Source of the DNA: DASQEH01 sp038239485
GTDB lineage: Bacteria; Actinomycetota; Actinomycetes; Propionibacteriales; Nocardioidaceae
DNA length: 64,000 nt
Reading direction: 5' to 3'
Assembly: GCA_038239485.1 (NCBI GenBank)
Contig: JBBSET010000006.1
Location: forward strand, 19,200-83,199
The stretch's first letter is position 1; each line of letters starts with the position of its first letter. Shown in pieces: positions 17,481 to 26,782 of the stretch. The notes under the pieces are model-generated. The model made no database searches. It had not been told where the DNA came from and saw only the letters and a program-made list of their open reading frames with translations. The translations under genes were made by a program, and so were the position numbers.

Positions 17481-18260
17481 TTGTACGCCGAAGAGCGGCA
17501 GAGCGCCATCGCTGATCTCGTCACGCGAGACCGACGCCTCCGTGTGAGTGAGACAGCCGAGTCCTTCGGGGTGACCACGGAGACCGTCCGGCGCGACTTG
17601 GCGATCCTCGAGAGGCAAGGCGTGATCCATCGGGTGCACGGTGGTGCCGTCCCAGCCGATGGCCTGACGAGCCTGGAACCCACCGCCACCGACGGCGATC
17701 TGGCGGCCGCCTCCCAGAAGGAGCGGATCGCGCGCGCGGCAGTGGCGCTGCTGCCGGCGAGTGGAGGCAGCCTGATCCTCGACGGCGGCAGCACCACCGG
17801 ACGGCTGGCCAGGATGCTTCCCACCGACAAGATCCTGACCGTCGTGACGAACGCTGCTCCGATAGCAGCCATCATCTCCGGCCGCCGACACCGCTCCGAC
17901 AATGTCGAGCTCCACGTCCTGGGCGGTCGGGTCCGACGTGAGAGCCAGGTGTCGGTCGGCGGTGCGGCCCTCGCGGGGCTCGCGGATCTGCACGTCGACG
18001 TCGCTTTCATCGCCGTGCACGGATTCACGATGACACGCGGTCTGCACACCCCAGATCCCGAGGAGGCATCGGTAAAGTCTGCGATGATCCACGCAGCGCG
18101 CCACGTGGTCGTGCTCACGGACTCTCGCAAGTTCGGTCAGGAAAGTATGGTGCGATTCGGCCGGCTCGAAGACATCGATACCGTGGTCACCGACGACGGG
18201 ATCAGAGACGCCGACGCTACTGCCCTGGAAGCCCTCGATATCGACGTGGTGATCGCATGA
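17481..18260 (+). CDS. DeoR/GlpR family repressor of the fructose PTS
   Basis: 259 residues from a TTG start with GGAAAGG upstream; an in-frame GTG lies 9 bp earlier and the frame is open to 17385, but YAEERQSAIADLV is the usual N terminus of this family. The helix-turn-helix is SETAESFGVTTETVRRDLAILERQGVIHRVHGGA, followed by the sugar-phosphate sensor domain with LDGGSTTGRLARML, VVTNAAPIA, ELHVLGGRVRRES and LTDSRKFGQ. It overlaps fruK by 4 bp. Family knowledge suggests fructose-1-phosphate or a related sugar phosphate as inducer. Confidence 0.9.
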   Translation: MYAEERQSAIADLVTRDRRLRVSETAESFGVTTETVRRDLAILERQGVIHRVHGGAVPADGLTSLEPTATDGDLAAASQKERIARAAVALLPASGGSLILDGGSTTGRLARMLPTDKILTVVTNAAPIAAIISGRRHRSDNVELHVLGGRVRRESQVSVGGAALAGLADLHVDVAFIAVHGFTMTRGLHTPDPEEASVKSAMIHAARHVVVLTDSRKFGQESMVRFGRLEDIDTVVTDDGIRDADATALEALDIDVVIA

Positions 18261-19207
18261 TCGTGACCCTGACCGCAAACCCGAGTGTCGACCGCACCAT
18301 GCAGCTCGACTCTCCGATCGTTCGTGGCGACGTGTTCCGTGCCGTCAGCGTCGGGGACGAAGCCGGTGGCAAGGGCGTCAATGTGGCGCGGGCCGTCGCC
18401 TATGCCGGCGTCCCCGCGGTCGCTGTCCTCCCGGCCGACGATGACGACCTCCTGGTGAAGGGCCTGATCGAGGCGGGAGTCCACCCGGTCAACGTGCCCG
18501 TCGGGCGTCCGTCACGCGTCAATATCACCGTGACCGAGCCCGACGGCACCACCACCAAGTTCAACGACCCCGGTCACAGCTTCAGCGAGTCCGTTCTCGC
18601 CGAGGTGGAGGCGCGGCTGGTCGACCGCTCCCAGGGCGACGGCTGGGTCGTGCTGTCGGGGTCACTGCCGCCCGGCGCACCGGTCCGCTGGTACGCCGAC
18701 CTGACCGCCAAGCTCAAGGAAGCGGGCCGGAGGGTGGCGATCGACACCTCGGGGGCTCCACTCGTCGCCGCGGTGTCGCAAGGCCGGCATCTGCCCAACC
18801 TGCTCAAGCCCAATGCCGAAGAGCTCGCCTCGCTCACGGGCGACGACTGGCTCGCCCTCGAGGCCGACCCCAACGCCGCCGCGGCTGCTGCCGCCCGGCT
18901 GGTCGCCGACGGCATCACAGCCGTCCTCCTGACGCTCGGCTCCGAGGGAGCCGTGCTGATCACCGCAGAGGGTTCCTGGCGGGCCACCCCGCCACGGATC
19001 ACCCTCAAGAGCACCGTCGGGGCTGGCGACTCCAGCCTCGCCGGGTATCTCCTCGCAGACCTTCGTGGTCTCGGGCCGCAGGACCGACTGCGCGAAGCTG
19101 TTGCCTTCGGTGCAGCCGCTGCCTCACTTCCGGGCTCCACCATGCCTCGGGAAGCAGATCTCAACCGGGACGACGTCGTCGTCACCGAGCTCACTGCGGC
19201 GCACTGA
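18257..19207 (+). CDS. fruK: 1-phosphofructokinase
   Basis: A 316-residue PfkB/ribokinase-fold sugar kinase phosphorylating fructose-1-phosphate to fructose-1,6-bisphosphate. It has the N-terminal LTANPSVDRTMQLD, GGKGVNVARAVAYAGV, the central VLSGSLPPGAP and LLKPNAEELASLTG, and the catalytic anion-hole motif STVGAGDSSLAGYL. The start overlaps the deoR stop (ATGA) and fruA follows after 26 bp, so product of the transporter is used by the co-transcribed kinase. Confidence 0.94.
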   Translation: MIVTLTANPSVDRTMQLDSPIVRGDVFRAVSVGDEAGGKGVNVARAVAYAGVPAVAVLPADDDDLLVKGLIEAGVHPVNVPVGRPSRVNITVTEPDGTTTKFNDPGHSFSESVLAEVEARLVDRSQGDGWVVLSGSLPPGAPVRWYADLTAKLKEAGRRVAIDTSGAPLVAAVSQGRHLPNLLKPNAEELASLTGDDWLALEADPNAAAAAAARLVADGITAVLLTLGSEGAVLITAEGSWRATPPRITLKSTVGAGDSSLAGYLLADLRGLGPQDRLREAVAFGAAAASLPGSTMPREADLNRDDVVVTELTAAH

Positions 19208-19233
19208 GCCGCGATCCGGAGAAGGAAGGCCCC

Positions 19234-21366
19234 GTGTCCGAACTCATCACCGCTGAGCTGGTCGCACTTGACGCCCAGTTCGGTGACACCAAGGACGACG
19301 TCATCAAGGCGCTTGCCCGTCTCGTGGCCGCAGCCGGCCGCAGCGACGACGCGGACGGCCTGGCTGACGACGCCTTCGCTCGCGAGGCGAAGTCGTCAAC
19401 AGGCATGCCGGGTGGCCTTGCTATCCCGCACTGCCGCTCCGAGCATGTCTCGGAGCCGACACTTGTCTTTGCCCGGCTCGCGCCCGGCATCGATTTCGGC
19501 TCCAAGGACGGCCCGGCCGACCTGACCTTCATGATCGCCGCGCCCGCAAAGGGCGACCAGGAGCACATGCGGCTGCTGACCAAGCTGGCGCGGGCGCTGG
19601 TCCGCAAGGAGTTCACCGACGCGCTGCGCTCCGCCACCACCAACGACGAGGTCGTCCAGCTCGTGTCGGGAGTGGTCTCGGCGCCGCCGGCAGCCACGAC
19701 CGAGTCGGCGGCCGCCACCACGACGGCAACCGCTGACGGCGGTTCCACCGCCGCTGCACCCGTCACAGCCGCGGCAGCGGCGCCGACCACGACCGCGACA
19801 CCGGCGCGCGGCGACATGACCATCGTGGCGGTCACCGCCTGCCCGACGGGCATCGCGCACACCTACATGGCAGCGGAAGCGCTCGAGGCGGCCGGCAAGA
19901 AGGCGGGTGTCAACCTCGTGGTGGAGCCCCAAGGCTCAGTCGGCGCTGAAACGATCGACCCAGCGATCATCGCGTCCGCAAGTGCGGCGATCTTCGCCAC
20001 CGATGTCGGCGTCCGCAACCGCGAGCGGTTCGCCGGCCTGCCCGAGATCTCGACGGGCGTCAAGAACGGCATCCACGAGGCCGACGAGCTCGTCGCCCGC
20101 GCCATCGCTGCTGCGAGCGACCCGAACGCGGCTCGCGTGTCTGGAACCCCGTCGGCGTCGGCCGGTGCCGCAGGTGGAAGACCGCAGATGACCGGCGGGC
20201 TGGGTACCAAGCTCCGCACCGCGCTGCTCACCGGCGTCAGCTACATGATCCCGTTCGTTGCCGCGGGCGGTCTGTTGATCGCCCTGGGCTTCCTGTTGGG
20301 TGGCTACGAGGTCGCGCTGGCCTACACCAAGAACGGCTTCACCGGGGGGAACCTCAGCGCGTATGTCCTCGCCAACTACAAGATCACCCACCTTCCACCG
20401 GGCAGTCTGAGCCCCCACGCCCTGGGGCACAGCGGCCTGCTGCTCTACCTCGGCGTCGTCCTGTTCACCATCGGCGGCCTCGCCTTCGGGTTCCTCATCC
20501 CGGCGCTGGCCGGCTATATCGCCTTCGCCATCGCCGACCGCCCCGGAATCGCACCCGGATTCACCGCGGGCGCCATCGCCAGCCTGACCGGCGCCGGCTT
20601 CATCGGAGGCATCATCGGCGGCCTGCTCGCCGGAGTGGTCGCGCTGTGGTTCGCCGGGCTGCACGTGCCTCGGTTCGTCCGTGGTTTGATGCCCGTGGTC
20701 ATCATCCCGCTCTGCGCAACGATCATCACCGGCCTGCTGATGTACATCGTGCTGTCCAAGCCGCTGGCGTGGATCACCACGGAGCTCGGCAAGGGTCTGA
20801 CCAACATGAGCGGCAGCTCCGCCATTCTGCTCGGGATCGTCTTGGGTCTGATGATGTGCTTCGACCTCGGGGGCCCAGTCAACAAGGCCGCGTATCTGTT
20901 CGCGACGGCAGGACTCGCCGCGAACAACACAGCCAGCTTCCGGATCATGGCTGCGGTCATGCTCTGCGGCATGGTGCCTCCACTGGCCCTGGCCCTGGCG
21001 ACCACATTGCGCCCGAGCCTGTTCAGCGAACCGGAACTGGAGAACGGCCGAGCCGCGTGGTTGTTGGGCGCGTCGTTCATCTCTGAGGGCGCCATCCCGT
21101 TCGCGGCCGCCGACCCGTTCCGCGTCATTCCCCCGGTCATGGTCGGTGGCGCCGTGACTGGAGCGTTGTCTGAGCTGTTCCATGTCGGGCTGCATGCTCC
21201 GCACGGCGGCATCTTCGTGTTGTTCGCCGTCGACAACAAGCTGTGGTTCCTGGTCGCTCTGGTGGCGGGCACCGTGGTGGCTGCCGTCCTGGTCATCACA
21301 GCGAAGGGGCTGCGCGGCGAGGACCCGGCCGTCGAGTCCGTCGAGGGTCAACTGGTGAACGCCTGA
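19234..21366 (+). CDS. fruA: PTS fructose transporter subunit IIABC
   Basis: A 710-residue single-chain enzyme II. The IIA domain has its phospho-His66 in GLAIPHCRSEHV; an Ala/Thr-rich linker (residues about 150-192) leads to IIB, with phospho-Cys204 in TACPTGIAHTYMAAEAL; a second linker precedes the membrane IIC domain from about residue 325, with repeated helices and FDLGGPVNKAAYLFA and FISEGAIPFAAADPFRVIP. It imports fructose as fructose-1-phosphate. The GTG start has AAGGAAGG upstream. IIA, IIB and IIC are all intact. Confidence 0.95.
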   Translation: MSELITAELVALDAQFGDTKDDVIKALARLVAAAGRSDDADGLADDAFAREAKSSTGMPGGLAIPHCRSEHVSEPTLVFARLAPGIDFGSKDGPADLTFMIAAPAKGDQEHMRLLTKLARALVRKEFTDALRSATTNDEVVQLVSGVVSAPPAATTESAAATTTATADGGSTAAAPVTAAAAAPTTTATPARGDMTIVAVTACPTGIAHTYMAAEALEAAGKKAGVNLVVEPQGSVGAETIDPAIIASASAAIFATDVGVRNRERFAGLPEISTGVKNGIHEADELVARAIAAASDPNAARVSGTPSASAGAAGGRPQMTGGLGTKLRTALLTGVSYMIPFVAAGGLLIALGFLLGGYEVALAYTKNGFTGGNLSAYVLANYKITHLPPGSLSPHALGHSGLLLYLGVVLFTIGGLAFGFLIPALAGYIAFAIADRPGIAPGFTAGAIASLTGAGFIGGIIGGLLAGVVALWFAGLHVPRFVRGLMPVVIIPLCATIITGLLMYIVLSKPLAWITTELGKGLTNMSGSSAILLGIVLGLMMCFDLGGPVNKAAYLFATAGLAANNTASFRIMAAVMLCGMVPPLALALATTLRPSLFSEPELENGRAAWLLGASFISEGAIPFAAADPFRVIPPVMVGGAVTGALSELFHVGLHAPHGGIFVLFAVDNKLWFLVALVAGTVVAAVLVITAKGLRGEDPAVESVEGQLVNA

Positions 21367-21409
21367 CCATCCTGCAAGGATCTCGTACACCATCACGAAA
21401 GGACGTTCC

Positions 21410-21667
21410 ATGGCCAGTTTCACTGTCAAGGTCGGCTCATCGGTCGGGTTGCATGCCCGGCCGGCGACCATCATCTCCGAGAAGGCCGCCGAGCTCGATG
21501 CCGATGTCACCCTGGCTGTGCCTGGTGGAGATCCCGTCGACGCCGACTCGGCTCTGCTCATCATGACCCTCGGTGCCTCCAACGGCGACGAGGTCGTGGT
21601 GAGCTCGGACGATGAGGCCGCTGCGAAGACCATCGCCGACCTGGTGGAGTCCGACCTCGACGCCTAG
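21410..21667 (+). CDS. ptsH: Phosphocarrier protein HPr
   Basis: 85 residues, carrying phosphate from enzyme I to enzyme IIA. His15 lies in VGLHARPAT, and the regulatory-serine region reads VDADSALLIMTLGA. AAAGGA precedes the ATG. It is the last gene of the deoR-fruK-fruA-ptsH operon and is followed 10 bp later by a strong hairpin. Confidence 0.95.
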   Translation: MASFTVKVGSSVGLHARPATIISEKAAELDADVTLAVPGGDPVDADSALLIMTLGASNGDEVVVSSDDEAAAKTIADLVESDLDA

Positions 21668-21677
21668 CCCTCTCAAC

Positions 21678-21720
21678 GCGAACGGGCCGGTCTCCCCTCT
21701 CGGGAGACCGGCCCGTTCGC
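21678..21720. terminator. Strong bidirectional terminator hairpin between ptsH and truB
   Basis: A perfect 19 bp stem with left arm GCGAACGGGCCGGTCTCCC and a 5 nt loop CTCTC. It sits between two convergent genes, 10 bp after ptsH and 57 bp from the truB stop. There is no long T tract on either strand. Confidence 0.85.
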
Positions 21721-21777
21721 ATCTTCACCCAAGGTGTGTGGCGGAGCGAGTCCGACCCATCCGAGCCGCGCGGCCAG

Positions 21778-22827
21778 CTAGGCGGGGGCGAAGACGGCGA
21801 CCGCCTTGGCGATCGGGCCGTGCTGCTCGTACAGCGCGAGGAACCGACCACCGGGCGCCAGCACGGCCACCGGCCCGGGAGCGGCCGGGAGGGTTCCGCG
21901 GTCGCCGGCACCATAGGACGGGGGCGCGTCGAGCCCCGCCCAGTCCGGCTCGATCCAGCCGCCGGCGCCGGCGGGCTGAGGCTCGTACTGCTCCAGGTCC
22001 CGCCGCTTCGCCCAGATCGCCTCCTCCACGGCAGGTGGATGGCGCAGCTGGACCTTCAGCGGACGGCCGTTGCGCACGGCGTCGACATGCTCATCCTCGA
22101 CCACGTACCAGGCGAAATGCTCGCGCACGGTGGCGTCCAGCGAGATCACCGGTAGCTCGTCCGGCGTCGAGGCGTCCAAGTCCTCGAGTTGGTGGGCTCG
22201 GACGATGTCGTAGCTGCCGACACGCGTGCGGCGCAGCGCGGTCAGGTGGCCACCGAGGCCTAGCTCTGCCCCCAGGTCGCGGGCCAGCGCACGCACGTAG
22301 GTACCGCTGGAGCATTCGATGCTCGCGTCGACGTCGACGAAGCCGCCGCGCCGGCGTACGGCGTTGACGAAGAAGCCGGTGACCCGGATCGGGCGGGCCG
22401 CCAGCGCGACGTCCTGCCCGGCCCGGACCCGGGCATACGCGCGCCGGCCCTTGACCTTGATCGCCGACACTGCTGAAGGAACCTGCTGCAGCTCGCCCAC
22501 GAAGTGCGAAACCGCCGTCTCGAGCTCTGCCACGCTCAGGTCGCTGGCGTCGACGGTCTCCACCACCTCGCCCTCGGCATCGTCAGTGATCGTCGACTGG
22601 CCGAGCCTGATGGTGGCCTCGTAGTACTTCGACGTGAGCGCCAGGTACCCCAGCAACCTGGTCGCACGCCCGATACCGATCACCAAGACACCGGTGGCCA
22701 TCGGGTCGAGGGTGCCCGCGTGGCCGACCTTGCGGGTCGCCGCGAGCCGCCGGCAGCGCGCGACGACGTCGTGGGAGGTCCACCCGGAGGGCTTGTCGAC
22801 GACCAGGAGGCCGTCAGGGGCGACCAT
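21778..22827 (-). CDS. truB: tRNA pseudouridine(55) synthase
   Basis: 349 residues making pseudouridine 55 in the tRNA T loop. The N-terminal DGLLVVDKPSGWTSHDVV, the catalytic-Asp motif GHAGTLDPMATGVLVIGIG, the KYYEATIRLG strand, KVKGRRAYARVRAG and CSSGTYVRALARDLG are all present, and a roughly 100-residue actinobacterial C-terminal domain follows. The ATG start overlaps the end of rbfA by 14 bp. The longer open frame upstream is the shadow of rbfA. Confidence 0.95.
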   Translation of the reverse strand: MVAPDGLLVVDKPSGWTSHDVVARCRRLAATRKVGHAGTLDPMATGVLVIGIGRATRLLGYLALTSKYYEATIRLGQSTITDDAEGEVVETVDASDLSVAELETAVSHFVGELQQVPSAVSAIKVKGRRAYARVRAGQDVALAARPIRVTGFFVNAVRRRGGFVDVDASIECSSGTYVRALARDLGAELGLGGHLTALRRTRVGSYDIVRAHQLEDLDASTPDELPVISLDATVREHFAWYVVEDEHVDAVRNGRPLKVQLRHPPAVEEAIWAKRRDLEQYEPQPAGAGGWIEPDWAGLDAPPSYGAGDRGTLPAAPGPVAVLAPGGRFLALYEQHGPIAKAVAVFAPA

Positions 22828-23290
22828 CGTCTGATGACTCGGCCTCGTCGAGCAGAAGATCGGCTTCCGCGTCGTCGTCGGGTCGCTTGTAGGGGTCGGC
22901 CTCGCCCGCGTACGTCGCCTGGGCAGCGGCCGCCGCCACCTCCGCGTCGTCTCGACGGGCTTTGGCAAGCAGATCCTCGATGTGGGCGGCGGAGTCCGGC
23001 AGTGCATCGAGGATGAACTCCAGGCTGGGCGTGTGCCGCATCCCGAGCTGCTTGCCCACCTCGGACCGGATCAGTCCCTTGGCGCTCTCCAGCGCAGCGC
23101 CCGATGCGGTTCGTTGCTCATCGTCGCCCAGCACGGTGTAGAAGATGCTGGCGTGCTGGGTGTCGCCGGTGACCCGCACGTCGGTGATGGTGACGAACCC
23201 GAGCCGGACATCCTTGATTCGCCGCTCGAGCATCTCGGCGACGACGACGTGGATCCGGTCGGCAACCCTGCGCACTCGACCCGCACTCAT
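22814..23290 (-). CDS. rbfA: Ribosome-binding factor A
   Basis: 158 residues, needed for late 30S maturation. The KH-like core runs from RVRRVADRIHVVVAEMLERRIKD through GFVTITDVRVTGDTQHASIFYTVLGD to LGMRHTPSLEFILD. An acidic, Ala/Asp-rich tail of about 50 residues is typical for actinobacteria. The gene lies between infB and truB, overlapping truB by 14 bp. Confidence 0.94.
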   Translation of the reverse strand: MSAGRVRRVADRIHVVVAEMLERRIKDVRLGFVTITDVRVTGDTQHASIFYTVLGDDEQRTASGAALESAKGLIRSEVGKQLGMRHTPSLEFILDALPDSAAHIEDLLAKARRDDAEVAAAAAQATYAGEADPYKRPDDDAEADLLLDEAESSDDGRP

Positions 23291-23335
23291 GGCGACTCCT
23301 CATTGGTGTGTCGTGACCCTGGTTGGCGAGAAAGC

Positions 23336-23365
23336 GGGGCGTCGCGGTGGATGCCGCGGCGCCCC
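23336..23365. promoter_or_regulatory. Hairpin in the infB-rbfA gap
   Basis: A 12 bp stem with one mismatch or wobble position (GGGGCGTCGCGG / CCGCGGCGCCCC) and a 6 nt loop, in the 108 bp between the infB stop and the rbfA start. There is no T tract; it could attenuate or process the transcript, or stabilise the upstream message. Confidence 0.4.
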
Positions 23366-23398
23366 GCCCCGTCGTCGTGCAGGCCAGGCTAGGCCGGA

Positions 23399-26335
23399 TC
23401 AGCCACGCGGGATCTCCCGCATCTCGTACGTCTCGATGACGTCGCCGATCTTTATGTCGTTGTAGCCACCGAGCGTGAGACCACACTCGAAGCCCTCACG
23501 GACCTCGGTCGCATCGTCGCGCTCCCGGCGCAACGAGGCGACATCGAGGTTGTTGGCCACCACGGTGCCGTCGCGCAGCAGTCGCGCCTTGGCGTTGCGT
23601 CGCATGATGCCCGACGTCACCAGACAGCCGGCGATGTTGCCGATCTTGGAGGAACGGAACACCTCCCGGATCTCCGCCGTGCCGAGCTGTGCCTCGGTGA
23701 ACTCCGGCTTGAGCATGCCCTTCAGCGCGGCCTCGATCTCGTCGATCGCCTGGTAGATCACTGTGTAGTACCGGATGTCGACGCCCTCGCGGTCGGCGAC
23801 CTCGGTCGCCTTGCCCTGAGGCCGCACGTTGAAGCCGATGATGACGGCCTCCGAGGCGGCGGCGAGCATCACGTTGGTCTCGGTGATCGCACCGACACCG
23901 CGGTCGATGACCCGCAGGTTGACGTCGTCGCCGACATCGATCTTGGCGAGCGCGTCCTCGAGCGCCTCGACGGAGCCGGAGACGTCACCCTTGAGGATGA
24001 GCAGAAGCTCCTCGGACTTGCCCTTCTCCATGCTGGAGAGAAAGTCTTCGAGGGTACGACGACCGGTGCTCTTGGCCAGCATGGCAGCCCGCTCACGAGC
24101 GTCCCGCTTCTCGGCGATCTGACGTGCGACCCTGTCGTCGGCGACGACGAGGAAGTTGTCACCCGCACCAGGTACGGCGGTCAGCCCGAGCACCATGACA
24201 GGACGGCTCGGCAGCGCCACGTCGACGTTCTCGCCGTGCTCGTCGAGCATCGCCCGAACCCTGCCGTATGCCGGTCCTGCGACGATCGATGCTCCGACGT
24301 GCAGCGTGCCTCGCTGCACGAGGACGGTCGCCACCGGACCGCGGCCACGGTCCAGGTGGGCCTCGATCACGAGTCCCTGAGCGTCCTGGTCCGGGTTGGC
24401 CCGCAGGTCGAGAGCCGCGTCGGCGGTCAGGACGATCGCCTCGAGCAGCTTGTCGATGTTGAGGTTCGCCCGCGCAGAGACGTCGACGAACATCGTGTCG
24501 CCGCCGTACTCCTCCGGCACCAGGCCGTACTCGGTGAGCTGGCCGCGCACCTTGGTCGGGTCGGCGTCCTCCTTGTCGATCTTGTTGACCGCCACCACGA
24601 TCGGGACACCGGCCGCCTTGGCGTGGTTGAGCGCCTCGATGGTCTGAGGCATCACACCGTCGTCGGCCGCGACAACCAGGATCGCGATGTCAGTCGCCTG
24701 GGCGCCGCGCATCCGCATGGCGGTGAAGGCCTCGTGACCGGGAGTGTCGATGAAGGTGATCGGGCGCTCCGTGCCGTCGACCTCAGTCACGACCTGGTAC
24801 GCCCCGATGTGCTGGGTGATACCGCCCGCCTCCTTCGCCACGACGTTGGCGTCGCGGATGGCGTCGAGCAGCTTGGTCTTGCCGTGGTCGACGTGACCCA
24901 TGACGGTGACGACCGGCGGGCGTACCTCCAGGGCGTCCTCGCCGCCTTCGTCCTCGCCGAACTCGATGTTGAACGAGTCCAGCAGCGCCTTGTCCTCGTC
25001 CTCGGGTGAGACGACCTCGATGTTGTAGTTGAGCTCGTCGCCGAGGATCTGCAGGGTCACGTCGTTGACCGACTGGGTCGCGGTGACCATCTCGCCGAGG
25101 GCGAACAGCACCTGCACCAAGGACGCCGGGTCGACCCCTACCTTCTCGGCGAAGTCCGTCAGCGAGGCGCCGCGCGACAGGCGAACGGTCTCGCCGTCGC
25201 CCTGGCGGACGCGCACCCCGCCGATCGACGGGGCCTGCATCTGTTCGAACTCCTGGCGACGGGCGCGCTTGGACTTGCGGCCACGCCGTGGCGGTCCTCC
25301 TGCGCGACCGAAGGCACCCTGGGTCGTCCCGCGGTTGTTGCGGTTGCTGTTGGGGCGTCCACTTCCGGTCGGCACGCCCGTCGGGGCGCCACCCGGGGCT
25401 CCTGCGCCGCCGGCATAGCCGCCGCCGCGGTTGCCGCCGCCGGGGGCCGGTCGACCGCGTGCAGGTGCGCCAGTGGTACGTCCCGGACCACCGGTCGAGC
25501 CACCAGGTCCCGGGCGCGAGCGTGGACCGGCGCTCGAGGGGCCGCCGATGTTGGACTGCTTGGGCATCATGGCGGGGTTGGGTCGAGGGGCGCCGGGCAC
25601 TCCGCCGGGACGCGGGCCGCGTGCGTCGCCGGGTCGTTCGGTGCGGTCGGTCTGCTCGGGCGATCCCGGGCGAGACGAGGACGGTTGCCCCGGGACAGGC
25701 CGACGTGGCTGCTGCATGCCCTGGGTGGCCGAGAACGGGTTGTTGCCCGGGCGCGGCCCGGAAGGCTTGGCAGGGCGAGGCATCGCACCAGGACGAGGCT
25801 GGCTGGTCGGAGCTGACGCCGCGGGTCGCGCGGCCGGGATGTCGGCGGTCGGCAGGTCGACTCTGGGCGTCGCCGACGGGGGGGTCGAGGTGGGACGTCC
25901 AGCGGCCGGGTTCACGCTCGGAGCCGGTGGTCGGGGTCCGGGGCGTGGTCCGCCACCGACCGAGGGCGCCACCTCGCCGGCGGGCGAGGGCGCCGAAGCG
26001 GGGGCTGACGCAGCCGACCCGTTAGCGATGCCCGGGGCGAGCGGCCCGGTCGACGCCGGCGCGGCAGCGCCGTTGGCTGGGGCGACGACCGAGGCAGCGC
26101 CATCGTCGGGGGCGGCGGGCTTGGCGCCCGACGCCGCGGCCTTCTTCGCCGCCTTGGCGGCAGCGGCGGACTTCCAGGTCTCGCCGTGCGTCTCTTCGAG
26201 GCGGCGGACGACCGGCGCCTCGACCGTCGAGGAGGCAGACTTGACGAACTCCCCCATGTCTTTGAGCGCCTCGAGCACATTCTTGCTCGGCACTCCGAAC
26301 TCTTTGGCGAGTTCATGGACTCTGGCCTTGGCCAC
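23399..26335 (-). CDS. infB: Translation initiation factor IF-2
   Basis: A 978-residue GTPase that brings initiator tRNA to the 30S subunit. The N-terminal IF2N helix domain (KARVHELAKEFGVPSKNVLEAL) is followed by a very long, low-complexity Pro/Gly/Ala/Arg-rich region of about 330 residues, then a second IF2N-like segment. The G domain starts near residue 480 with GHVDHGKT, then DTPGHEAFTAMR and AVNKIDK; domains II-IV follow. The GTG start has AAGAAGGAG upstream. The long disordered region is usual in high-GC actinobacteria. Confidence 0.97.
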   Translation of the reverse strand: MAKARVHELAKEFGVPSKNVLEALKDMGEFVKSASSTVEAPVVRRLEETHGETWKSAAAAKAAKKAAASGAKPAAPDDGAASVVAPANGAAAPASTGPLAPGIANGSAASAPASAPSPAGEVAPSVGGGPRPGPRPPAPSVNPAAGRPTSTPPSATPRVDLPTADIPAARPAASAPTSQPRPGAMPRPAKPSGPRPGNNPFSATQGMQQPRRPVPGQPSSSRPGSPEQTDRTERPGDARGPRPGGVPGAPRPNPAMMPKQSNIGGPSSAGPRSRPGPGGSTGGPGRTTGAPARGRPAPGGGNRGGGYAGGAGAPGGAPTGVPTGSGRPNSNRNNRGTTQGAFGRAGGPPRRGRKSKRARRQEFEQMQAPSIGGVRVRQGDGETVRLSRGASLTDFAEKVGVDPASLVQVLFALGEMVTATQSVNDVTLQILGDELNYNIEVVSPEDEDKALLDSFNIEFGEDEGGEDALEVRPPVVTVMGHVDHGKTKLLDAIRDANVVAKEAGGITQHIGAYQVVTEVDGTERPITFIDTPGHEAFTAMRMRGAQATDIAILVVAADDGVMPQTIEALNHAKAAGVPIVVAVNKIDKEDADPTKVRGQLTEYGLVPEEYGGDTMFVDVSARANLNIDKLLEAIVLTADAALDLRANPDQDAQGLVIEAHLDRGRGPVATVLVQRGTLHVGASIVAGPAYGRVRAMLDEHGENVDVALPSRPVMVLGLTAVPGAGDNFLVVADDRVARQIAEKRDARERAAMLAKSTGRRTLEDFLSSMEKGKSEELLLILKGDVSGSVEALEDALAKIDVGDDVNLRVIDRGVGAITETNVMLAAASEAVIIGFNVRPQGKATEVADREGVDIRYYTVIYQAIDEIEAALKGMLKPEFTEAQLGTAEIREVFRSSKIGNIAGCLVTSGIMRRNAKARLLRDGTVVANNLDVASLRRERDDATEVREGFECGLTLGGYNDIKIGDVIETYEMREIPRG

Positions 26336-26423
26336 GTTTCTCCTTCTTGGGGCGGTCCGGACCCCAGAAGGTCACAAACCGTTAGGTGTGGGTACTACTC
26401 ATCGGAGGAGACTCATCGAGATG

Positions 26424-26771
26424 TCATGAGCTGCTGCTCCACTCTCTTGCTGGTCGAACCAGCCTGTCGTCTGCTGGCCCCGGCACCTCGGGTGAGGGCT
26501 GGGTACGTGTCATGATCCACGATCTGAGGGCGCTGGTGTCCAGTGGCCCCTCGAGCCGCAAGGCCCGGGAGAACACCCGACGGCGCTCGGCGAGATCGAG
26601 GCACGCGGAACTGAGATGCAGGTAGGCTCCGCGGCCCGGTCTTCTCGCCTGTTCGTCCGGAGTCAGGAGCCACGGGGGTCCGCCGACACCGGCCACAACA
26701 CGCAGGAGGTGCGATTTCGTTGTCCGCTCCCGGCAGGCCACACACGTGCGCACCGGAGGCGTCGAACTCAT
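26424..26771 (-). CDS. YlxR/DUF448 family RNA-binding protein
   Basis: 115 residues with the YlxR signature RTCVACRERTTKSHLLRVV and GRGAYLHLSSACLDLAERRRVFSRAL. This small family sits between nusA and infB in most bacteria and has been linked to RNA binding or RNase P modulation. It is 11 bp downstream of nusA. The C-terminal 30 residues are extra to the family core. Confidence 0.9.
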   Translation of the reverse strand: MSSTPPVRTCVACRERTTKSHLLRVVAGVGGPPWLLTPDEQARRPGRGAYLHLSSACLDLAERRRVFSRALRLEGPLDTSALRSWIMTRTQPSPEVPGPADDRLVRPAREWSSSS

Positions 26772-26782
26772 CGTGTCCCAGT

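Noticed and set aside
16358..18130. A 590-codon minus-strand frame across ptsI and the DeoR gene
   Set aside because: High-GC shadow: it is out of frame with ptsI and antisense to the DeoR gene, both of which have strong family motifs.
24236..25009. A 257-codon plus-strand frame inside infB
   Set aside because: Antisense to the IF-2 G domain; composition is typical of high-GC shadow frames and no homology is recognisable.
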